From positions 1-26,259 of the forward strand of contig JNET01035512.1 in the NCBI GenBank assembly GCA_000697455.1: 26,259 nt of DNA. The letters are read 5' to 3'. The first letter of the stretch is position 1. Each line of letters starts with the position of its first letter. The notes beneath the pieces are model-generated. The model was given only the letters and a program-made list of their open reading frames with translations, did no database searches and had not been told where the DNA came from. The position numbers were made by a program, and so were the translations under genes. Origin of the DNA: Basidiobolus heterosporus B8920. Its lineage: Eukaryota > Basidiobolomycota > Basidiobolomycetes > Basidiobolales > Basidiobolaceae. Below are positions 1 through 8,546 of the stretch, piece by piece.

Positions 1-410
1 AGATGTTTTATGGGCTTCGACAAAGACCGTAGTGGTTTTATTGACTCACATGAGCTTCAAGAAGCTTTGAGAGCGTTTGGTTATAATCTCACCCCACAGT
101 TTGTCAGTTTGTTAATTCGCAAATATGACCGTAGAGGTAGTGTTTCCCATATAACTATCAAGTTGACTTCATGCGCGTATAACTGAATGTTGTTTAGGAA
201 AGGGAGATGTTTCGTTCGATAGTTTCATTCAGATATGTGTGACCATTCGTTCACTAACAGAGTCTTTCCGTCGGTTTGATAACGACAGCGATGGCTGGAT
301 TCATATTAACTACGAACAGGTAAATTCAATCACCTCTCTTGGACACAAGTAACCCTCGATTAACCATCGTCTTCACACAGTTCCTGGAACTTGTTCTTTC
401 GAACAATTAA
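1..410 (+). CDS. Penta-EF-hand (peflin/ALG-2-like) calcium-binding protein, C-terminal part
   Basis: The 5' end lies outside the window. Three exons join in frame: 1-136, 198-319 and 381-410, with GT...AG introns of 61 bp each; stop TAA at 408-410. The visible part starts just before a canonical EF loop (DKDRSGFIDSHE, with acidic residues at 1, 3 and 12), followed by two weaker loops (DRRGKGDVSFDS and DNDSDGWIHINY) that lack the Glu at position 12. It ends in a hydrophobic FLELVLSNN tail, as penta-EF-hand proteins do. Members bind Ca2+, dimerise through the last EF hand and act as adaptors in vesicle coating, membrane repair or cell-death signalling. One good site followed by degenerate ones is usual for the group. 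Peflin or ALG-2 subtype cannot be decided without the N-terminus; calpain small-subunit-like is an alternative. Family call firm, exact orthology not. Confidence 0.85.
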
Positions 411-615
411 TTGGTTATTAAGAGATGTTTTCAATGTAATGACCAAAGTGCATTTTTGACTTGTTGCTTTGGTAGGAACGAGATTAATGAACAAATAATA
501 TTGCATGCCTTTTATACCTTTTCTTTTCTTCACGCGGTTACTGAAATTATTGCCAATCTGAAACACCAGCTGTACGTACAAACAAAAATAAATATGGCTC
601 TACATGAGATCAAGA

Positions 616-623
616 TATAAAAG
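616..623 (+). promoter_or_regulatory. TATA box candidate (TATAAAAG) for the carboxypeptidase gene
   Basis: An exact TATAAAAG lies 39 bases before the chosen ATG at 662. It is the best TATA match in the 250-bp gap between the EF-hand gene and the carboxypeptidase. Spacing would leave a very short 5' leader. Function is inferred from sequence only. Confidence 0.45.
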
Positions 624-661
624 AAAGGACAGCGGTGCTAGCTACAATCACCAAATCAAAT

Positions 662-2147
662 ATGCGACTAGTCTTTTCCTTTACCCTCGCACTTTGGACT
701 TCGACCCAGGCATTTGGAACTCCTGTCCAAGATTTGATTAGGAAGGTCATACGCTACGATGATAGTAAGTTACTGGAACTCCGAAATACTCCGGCATTGA
801 TTCAGTTTCTGGACAACAGTAGTTTAGATGTGTGGCGGATCACTCCATCGGTCTTACATATCAACGCCAACTCCTTGGATAGAGCCAAATTGGCGCCCTT
901 TGGATACCGAATATTGTTGGACAATCTTCAACAAACCATTGACAAGGAAAGACAGAAAACTCGAGCAGATACCACGTCGATAAATGCTGTTGATGACTCG
1001 GACTGGTTCAATGAGTACCATCCCTTTGGAGAGATTGTCCAGTGGTTGGCAAGGTTGGAGCGGAGGTATCCCAAGTTGGTGAAGCTTATACCATCTATTG
1101 GAAAAACCACTCTTGGAAAGGACATCCCAGCTCTCAGGATCAGTGGGAGTGGGTCTGGTGAAAAGAAAAAGTATTGGCTGCAAGGGTAAGTGATTACTGC
1201 GTGAGTGAAATGTAGAAAAGCATTAACATGCGTGTATCCAGAGTTCAACACGCCCGAGAGTGGGTTGCTGGCTCAACTATGCAATATGTCGCACATACAT
1301 TAGCCAGCAGCTATGCAACTGACGCCCAGATCAAAGGCATCTTGGACACTACGGAGTTTGTCATAGTGCCCATAGCAAACCCAGATGGTTCGCAAGCCTA
1401 ATATTACTTGTTGGTCTTGTCTCAGCTTACTTAAATGTTCAACCCTTCTCGCAACTCTAGGATATGAATACACCTGGACTACTGACAGACTGTGGCGTAA
1501 GAACCTGCGTGATAACGGTGATGGAAGCTTTGGCGTAGATTTGGTAAGTTTTCAACAAGGGCAACGATGAGATTGAAATACATGAATGCTGAATTTAATT
1601 GGAATGCATGAATACTAAAACCATCATCTGATTCTGGGATTAGAATCGTAACTGGCCTGATCATTGGAACACAGGCGGTTCCTCAAGTTTCCCCAGTTCT
1701 TACGTATATATGGGGCCAAGTCCGGCCAGCGAACCCGAAGTTAAATCTTTGATGAGTTACTTCCTGAAATCTGGGCCTTTCCAAGGGGCAATTGATTTTC
1801 ACAGTTATGGCGAGCTCGTCATGTATCCGTACGCATGGTCCCAGGACGTACCCACCAATGCACAGAAGTATATTCGCTTAGTAGAATCAATCAAACCCAA
1901 TGAGGAATATACGGCACAGCAAAGTAGCGCGCTCTATGTTGCCTCAGGAAGTTCTGTAGACTGGTGGGATAGTCCGCAAATTAAGAAGACCCAGGGAAAA
2001 GGCTGTGCCTCTATTGTTATAGAGCTGGAGGCCAAATCTTCCGATGTTGGCTTCGTGCTTCCTCCGGACAGAATTATCCCGGTGGGTGAACAAATGGTAT
2101 CCTCGGTGATGAAGTTTGTACAAAGTGTGAGCGAAGACCCGTTCTAG
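662..2147 (+). CDS. Secreted zinc metallocarboxypeptidase, M14A (carboxypeptidase A/B type)
   Basis: Four exons, 662-1185, 1242-1387, 1461-1543 and 1644-2147, encode 418 residues, the normal length for pro-enzymes of this family. The ATG at 662 gives a classic signal peptide (MRLVFSFTLALWTSTQAFG). A propeptide of about 90 residues follows, then the M14 domain from about residue 120. Zinc ligands are seen as H178 and E181 (QHAREW, created by the first splice) and H304 (DFHSYGE). The C-terminus-binding Arg is R253 in NRNW, the mobile Tyr is in LYVASGSS, and the catalytic Glu is E378 in VIELE. Such enzymes remove C-terminal amino acids from peptides outside the cell. An extra basic stretch (IKKTQGKG) before the catalytic Glu blurs the specificity pocket, so A versus B type is not called. 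The second intron has an unusual GTTCGC donor. An AATAAA lies 41 bases after the stop. Confidence 0.93.
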
Positions 2148-2187
2148 GTTGGCCTTGTCGCGTACTATTTATATCTTACAATATCAG

Positions 2188-2193
2188 AATAAA
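2188..2193 (+). terminator. Poly(A) signal AATAAA of the carboxypeptidase gene
   Basis: Exact AATAAA, 41 bases past the stop at 2147, inside the convergent gap with the RPA43 gene. Confidence 0.6.
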
Positions 2194-2238
2194 CATGAAT
2201 TCAATTCTACTTTGGAGGCTGAGTGCTCTGTTTATACC

Positions 2239-2244
2239 TTTATT
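2239..2244 (-). terminator. Possible poly(A) signal of the RPA43 gene
   Basis: TTTATT on the plus strand reads AATAAA on the minus strand, about 158 bases beyond the RPA43 stop. It is the only exact match in the gap, but rather far away. Confidence 0.35.
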
Positions 2245-2401
2245 CTAGTCTAAGAACGGTAGATAAATTACAATAATTGATATGAAGGCAAAACAAAGAC
2301 AGTAAATATATATGTGGCCCTAGGCAGGCAGATCATAGATTTCACTGACAAAATACGAATACTTGGGAGGGCGCGACAGAAAGGGTGAGGATGTTCTAAG
2401 C

Positions 2402-3472
2402 CTAGTGTTTTGATTTCTTCTTCTTAGCGCTCTTACCGCCGTCTTGTTCAGCTTGACGCTTCTTGGTGACAGGGGTCTCGTCGACATCCTGGGTCTTTTC
2501 GCTATGCATGAGAGATCCGCTTACGGTGATCATGTCATTGGCCTTGACAAGACTGTTCCATAAAGATTAGTATTGAAATCAAGCAATACGCAAGACACGG
2601 CAACTTACTCTTCAACAGTGAACTCTAACCATCCGTCTGTACCAATGGGAGTTCCATTTTGTTTAAATACCCATTCCCCAGTGATAGGAGCCTCCTCTGT
2701 CTCACCAGCGGCAGCGGTTTCCTGGCGCCACTCGTATTTATTCTTGGGAATACACTCGGCGGGAATCGAAGCGTTGAATGTATTATATAGAAGCAAACCG
2801 ATGTGATCTTGTGACTGCAAGTTAATGATACCAACTAAAAGGAAATTGGGGTAAGTTCTCGAGTCCATACAAATATTCTTCAGACACGGTGTACATACCC
2901 ATCTTGATTCCTTTCTTAGGCTTCCAGACCAAAAGATTGACCTTGATCCAAAAATGAGAATAGGGCGAATCAAACATTATTCTGCCTGTGTTTTCGAGGA
3001 TCTGCAAGTCAGAGTGAGCAAGAACAATCCCATCCACTTGAGGTACATATCTATTTCGAGCCCAGTTTAAAAACATCAATATCACCCTACTTAAGACTAT
3101 GAATACTAAATAACCTCACCGCATTAAGAAGCTGTTGAGTTGCTCGTTGACACCCTGAAGTGGATCGTTACAAAAGCATGGTGGAAGCGTGATGTACATC
3201 TTAATGCAGGTTTCAGCAAATGGTGAGGATTTTGCATCGTTCCACTCTAGATCAGGATAAGGCTTGGTAATGGGAATGGGCGACTTGAAGGAAGGGATTT
3301 CAGAATTCTTGGTTAGACTAACTGGAGCCTCAAGTTGGTCAACATTCTCTGCTTCAGGAGATACTATTTGTTCCGAAAGCTCCTTGGACTTTTTGGATTT
3401 CTTTTGCTTTTTGGAAGGAGTAACGATAGCTGGGCTACTCTCCAGTGTTATCGAGTCTTTTCCTTTGGCCAT
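2402..3472 (-). CDS. RPA43: DNA-directed RNA polymerase I subunit RPA43
   Basis: Four minus-strand exons, 3472-3120, 3050-2899, 2834-2609 and 2552-2402, join without a frame break to give 293 residues (yeast Rpa43 is 326). The ATG at 3472 is the first in frame. Residues 1-75 are Lys/Ser-rich and disordered. Residues about 80-165 match the N-terminal Rpb7-type domain (MYITLPPCF, GVNEQLNSFLMRYVPQVDGI, WIKVNLLVWKPKKG). From V169 the OB-fold domain begins with VGIINLQSQDHIGLLLYNTF and NASIPAE, the hallmark of RPA43/TWISTNB. The C-terminus ends KSAKKKKSKH, a likely nuclear or nucleolar signal. With RPA14 it forms the Pol I stalk, which contacts Rrn3/TIF-IA for rRNA promoter initiation. It is divergent from the cotransporter gene and convergent with the carboxypeptidase. 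Identification rests on motif recognition. Confidence 0.9.
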
Positions 3473-4075
3473 TTTAGGTTGAAAGTGTTGAACCAAACCG
3501 CTTCTCACACAAGTTTAGTTTTTTTTTCTTTAGTGGGAACTTTTTTCCAATCCATTTTTTTTTACGTGTTAAAATTTTAAATGAAAACTTATGATGTAAA
3601 TTCGAAGTTGTATAAATTTCTAGACGCAGATCTCACAAATTGCGTTTGATGAAATGTCAGAACTATTTAAACCTATTTAAATATCTCCCATCTTTTCTAT
3701 AAACCTTGGGGATCACTTCCCTGGTACACATTTCAAGCACCTGTGTATCGAGGAAGACATCCTATATCAATTCATGACTATATGATAGGGGAGCTTCCAA
3801 CACCTCAGAATTAGCTTTATCTGTGGGCATGTGCCTGAGACCCCTACAAACCAACATTCAGTTGGAATCTTATTCAAATGAGTAGAATTCGAGCCGGACA
3901 ATCTGAAGATTACTTATTACTTTGCTTTAGTTAGTGCACTCTTCTAAGAATCATCTTTCTAGCATCAAACCACAGCGAACCTAATATTAGAAAGACTTTC
4001 ACGGATCTATGAGCATTGAACGCCATATACACCGGGATATTAAATGATACAGAACCAATGTTAGTTCCATTCAAA

Positions 4076-4102
4076 GGTTTGAATGGTTTGAATGGTTTGA
4101 AT
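4076..4102 (+). repeat. Three perfect 9-bp tandem repeats (ggtttgaat)
   Basis: The unit GGTTTGAAT occurs three times head to tail with no mismatch, 24 bp before the telomere-like tract. Confidence 0.9.
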
Positions 4103-4125
4103 ATCCACCGATCAACTCCAGTGAA

Positions 4126-4151
4126 GGTTAGGGTTAGGGTTAGGGTTGGGG
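4126..4151 (+). repeat. Interstitial telomere-like repeat (TTAGGG)
   Basis: GGTTAGGG is followed by further TTAGGG units, about three perfect copies plus one TTGGGG variant. TTAGGG is the commonest fungal telomere repeat. Genes continue on both sides, so this is internal to the chromosome. Confidence 0.85.
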
Positions 4152-4441
4152 TCAAATGCAACGTGTAATTTTGACGGTGGGAAAAATATCGAGAAGATAG
4201 AAATATAGTCCATTTATGGTAACTCTGATTGAGTATTAATGTCCATGCATTTAAATGGTACACTCATGGTTAGACTAATTTATATATCGACCAGTTGTTG
4301 AATGAGGGAAATTGGTACTATTTGTGCTTGGTAGTCACTCCTGAAGTTTCTCCCTTTTCCTCAGTGTTATATATCTTATACACATAGTTAAAGTCTACCG
4401 ATAGAGAGCTCGTATATTAATCGCTTTGTCACATATCTAAT

Positions 4442-7400
4442 ATGTCAAAGTTCCTCAGTAGAGTGGGCAATCAAATAGATGTGTTGCAACGCCGGTTAGA
4501 GTCTGGAAACAAACCGACTGTACAATTTAGCCCTTTGCCCGATTCACCACCCGAAGAATTTTGCACTTCAGTAGCTGACGATTTACCACCAGGTCGGAGA
4601 AAAGACTTGAAATATCGTAGAAAAAGAAGGCAAAATACTCTGCTTTCTTTGTTTGGTATAGACCCAGTCCGCGAAAAACTAGGAACCTTTGAAGGTGTAT
4701 TTGTTCCTGTATGTTTGTCTATCTGGGGGATAATGCTTTTTGTCCGACAAGGCTATATCATTGGGCAAGCAGGCTTAGTCGAGACTTTTGTGATGTTCAT
4801 CGTTGGCTACCTTATTGCATATTTTACCACTCTTTCTATTTCGGCCATTTCAGCAAACGGAACTGTTCGTGGTACGCTCTATTTTTTCTATTTTTTTGAC
4901 ATTTATTCAGAGTTAAAGAAACGTGGTTATATTTTTAGGTGGAGGCCCTTATTATTTGATTTCGCGCTCTCTAGGGCCGGAATTTGGTGGTAGTATAGGA
5001 TTAGTCTTCTGGGTTGGAACCATTCTTGGTGGAGTCATCAACTTACTGGCCTTTGTTCAACCCTTAATATCAACCTTTGGAGTGCAGCAAGGGGCCCTGC
5101 TGAACTTTTTACCTGAAGGGAAAGTAAGTTACTCAAACGTATACAGCCTTATATGAATCGCGTTGACCAATTTTCGTACACTTTTCTAGTGGTGTAATCT
5201 TTTCTATAGTTCAGTTTTGTTACTTTGCTGTACTGGTGTTTGTCTCATCGGGTCAAAGGTATTGGCTATTAGTTTATTGATATCTAGACATTCATTCTAA
5301 CCTCCACGCTAGTTATTTGCTCGAACATCAATATTTCTTTCATTTATTATCCTTATTTCCACGTTGATTATTTTTCTCTCATTCTTTATCCGGTCCCCTT
5401 TTGTTGACGTTGATAATGGTATTGAATACACTGGTTTGAGCATCGAAACACTAAAGGAGAACTTGTGGCCAGAATATTCACCTTCAGCGGAGAACCCGAG
5501 CAAGGTGGAGAACTATCAAAGTATATTTGCTCTAGTATTTCCGTGTTTTGTCGGGATTATGGCAGGTAGTTCAACCATCTCATACTATTCATCAATGGTA
5601 CTATATTAACTCATATTTATAGGAACCTCAATGTCTGGAAATCTACGCAAGCCCAGCAAGTCGATCCCTAAGGGAACTCTGGCTGCCGTGGTCGTCACCT
5701 TCATGCTCTATATGATTATCAATATTATGCTGGCTGCTTCTACCACTAAGGAGACGCTATTGAAGCGGTTGAGCATTCTTCAAGACATTTCCATCTTTCC
5801 TATCATGGTTGTTGCCGGTGCATTCGCCACGGCTACTTTCGCCACCCTCAGTGCTTTGATATCGTCAGCAAAGATTATCCAAGCAATTGCTAGGTGAGTT
5901 TTTAGTAGGATTGAGCTTGAACCAGTCATTAACATTTCATACAGAGATCACCTTATTCCAATATTGTCTCTCTTTGACCAAGGAACGGACCGGTCCGATG
6001 ATCCTACCTACGCCATTATCTTCTCCTACATTCTGATTCAAATCTTGCTGTTTACCGGAAGCATTGGTGTGGTGGCACCATACTTTACAATTCTGACCAT
6101 TCTGACATTTGGCATCACCAATCTTGCTTGCTTCTTGCTCAAGATTGGTTCTGCTCCCAACTTTAGGCCCTCATTCCATCATTTCAAATGGTACACCGGG
6201 TTGATTGGTGTCTCTTTGTGCTTTACTACCATCTTTATTATCGATCCCCTTCTGGCTACACTCTCTACAGCGTTCATGAGTATCATGTTTGGAGTCATTC
6301 ACTATACCACCTTGCCCAAGTCCTGGGGAGATGTCACCCAGAGTCTGATATATCACCAAGTCCGTAAGTATTTGCTAAGACTCGATACTCGCAAAGAGCA
6401 TGTGAAATTCTGGCGGCCTCAGGTAACTTTCGGAATCCAACACGATGCCCTGCTCATAACAAACTAACAGCCGTTGCAGATCTTGCTTCTGGTTAACAAC
6501 CCTAGGAACAACTATCATCTGATTCAATTCTGCAATTCACTCAAAAAGGGCTCCTTGTATATCCTGGGCCATATACTAAAAGGAAACTTCCGTACCAACT
6601 TGAACGAATTCCGAAAACAACAGAACGTCTGGCTAAAGTTCGTGGACATAACGCAGATCAAGGCATTTGTCCAGTTGACCATCTCTGATTCGGATAGATT
6701 CGGGGCTCGCAATCTGATTGTGGTAAGTCAGGGGCCCGTAAAATTCTACGTGTACAATATGCAATGGCTAAACATTTGGTTAGGGCTCCGGACTGGGTGG
6801 AATGCGTCCCAACATCGTAGTGCTTGGATTCTTCAACTCCTCCGGCCATGAGGGAAATCAAACCAACAAGAAGAAGCACGTCTCTATCCCAATCGTTGGA
6901 TCTCTTCCTACCGACCGAAACAAACAAGAAACGCCAATACCCATTACAGACTACGTCTCTATTATCGAGGACACGCTAGCATTGAACAAAGCAGTCGCAA
7001 TTGCCCACGGATTCTCGAATCTTCGGGATTTACCACCTCTAGATGAGAACAGCAGTCTTTTCTCGGCGCACTCTGGACAGAAATCTCGTAAGAAATACAT
7101 CGATATATGGCCCATTCAATTGTCCATTCCTAGCGCGTACAATGAAAATGGATACCTGACCAATTTCGACACATACACTATGGTGCTTCAAATGGGATGT
7201 ATCTTGCATATGGTCCCATACTGGAAGCAACACTTCACTCTTCGAGTCATGTGCTTTGTGGAACGTCGGAGCGACGTTGAAGAAGAGAGGAGAAGGGTTG
7301 AGGTGCTGTTAGAGAACTTAAGAGTTGAAGCAGAGCTTCATGTTTTCTGGTTGGATTGTGAAGAACTTACTACGTACTCGGCCATTGTCAAAGGAAAACA

Positions 7401-7968
7401 CATCTCCCATGAAGATGAGAATCTTGAGCAGCTATCGCCACCGAATGGGGTTGATAACGGAGAATCAGCGAGTGTGCCCATTGAAAGCGGGTCCTCTCAA
7501 TATCTACGCTCATCCGGAAACAACTTTAGCCAAGTCTCACTGAGCTACTCACAATCCGGTGTTGTTGGTATGAAGATCAACGTTCCCATTCCAGAACGCG
7601 GGGATGATCATTTGAGTGAGGACTCCGACCTGTCTGATATGGAGGAGATCGAGGAGGAACACACGCATAGTTTTCCGCCCTCAACGGCAGGATCGGTTGC
7701 TACTAGTCAGGAGACTCACAGTAACTCCTCTACCGAATTCAACGACCTTCCTCCCCACGCTCAAAACATCATTTTAAACGAGTTGATGCGCCTACGTTCC
7801 AAAGACACCTCGATCCTCTTCACTTCCCTACCAGCACCAGACGCTGGTACTTGTGAAGACCAGGAGAAGTGTGAATATTACATGAGTGACCTAAAGCTCT
7901 TGGTGAAAGATCTCCCACCCACCTTTCTAATCCACGCCAAGTCCATGACTGTCACCACGCATCTTTAG
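4442..7968 (+). CDS. VHC1: Cation-chloride cotransporter, SLC12 family (fungal Vhc1-like)
   Basis: Eight exons (4442-4871, 4939-5123, 5190-5258, 5313-5565, 5623-5893, 5945-6422, 6480-6722, 6784-7968) give 1037 residues, close to yeast Vhc1. A basic cytosolic N-terminus leads into LGTFEGVFVP (residues 80-89), the first transmembrane helix of the family. Next come GGGPYYLISRSLGPEFGG across the first junction, and SGNLRKPSKSIPKGTLAA after helix 6, both strong SLC12 signatures. About 12 membrane spans end near residue 520. The cytosolic C-terminal domain contains FWRPQ/ILLLVNNPR, DRFGARNLIVGSGLGGMRPN and a final LPPTFLIHAKS. Family members move Cl- together with K+ (or Na+); in yeast the homologue sits in the vacuole membrane. 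An acidic, Ser-rich insert (DSDLSDMEEIEEE) near residue 925 may be a regulatory loop. The fourth and fifth exons join within GTSMSGN. Transported ion not provable from sequence. Confidence 0.92.
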
Positions 7969-8546
7969 AATAGGAGCGCTTCTCCACGAATCACCTCACG
8001 AATCACCACACCACACTATCAACGGTATCCTTGTGTATACTGACGCCATTGTTTATTATCGTATTTCAATTATTCCACTTTTTCAGCAAATCAATATACC
8101 TTTTGTTAGCACCATATAATTCATTCAACGTAATCCAACATGCTTGTGAATACCATAGGAAAACCAATAAAGTTTCAGCTCAAATACTTCTTTCAAGTCA
8201 TCTCCCGAACCAATCACCGTGCTCACCAGACACGCCCTTCAGCCGCAGCTCCAAGTCAGAAAACACCACGTATCCTCAGTGTTCCTGGTGGTACAAGCTA
8301 TCGCGATATTCGTTAATACATGCGGATTTCGAAAATTTTAGCTATTTACAGGAATCGGGATTGCCCATAGCAGGTCGCTAAATTGAACTTGAGAGTAGCA
8401 GGATTTCCATGTATATCGATCTGATGAACTTCAATAATCCTCCTATTAATATATAGGGAAAATACCTTCGCTCGGGGTAATTCGATGGGGCTACCTAGAG
8501 ACTTACTCCTTGGGATACTTGGACTTCCCTCTTTCCATACTAGAGA
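7969..8546. other. 3' UTR and intergenic region upstream of the PPR gene
   Basis: This stretch holds a poly(A) signal AATAAA at 8166-8171, 198 bases after the cotransporter stop. The remaining sequence up to the PPR start has no recognisable gene. A 116-codon open frame at 8031-8381 has a low-complexity, non-conserved look and overlaps the presumed 3' UTR. Confidence 0.5.

Larger units (their letters stand above)
3473..4441. other. Divergent intergenic region between RPA43 and the cotransporter
   Basis: This 969-bp AT-rich stretch should hold both promoters. Near 3521-3560 there are poly-T tracts on the RPA43 side; TATATATC/TTATA-like sequence occurs near 4368-4380 on the cotransporter side. 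It contains two short repeats (listed separately). Open frames here are short, lack a family signature and in part simply translate the repeats. Confidence 0.6.

Noticed and set aside
3660-3829. Plus-strand open stretch of about 50 codons (LPWYTFQAPVYRG...) upstream of the cotransporter
   Set aside because: The peptide looks gene-like, but it has no in-frame upstream ATG, no convincing partner exon and no recognised family. Length is within chance. Transcript data could revive it.
3931-4263. 110-codon minus-strand frame across the telomere-like repeats
   Set aside because: It largely translates the repeats (TLTLTLT, FKPFKPFKP), has no family signature and lies in the promoter region of two well-supported genes.
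8031-8381. 116-codon plus-strand frame after the cotransporter
   Set aside because: It overlaps the probable 3' UTR with its AATAAA, and the peptide shows no domain or conserved pattern.
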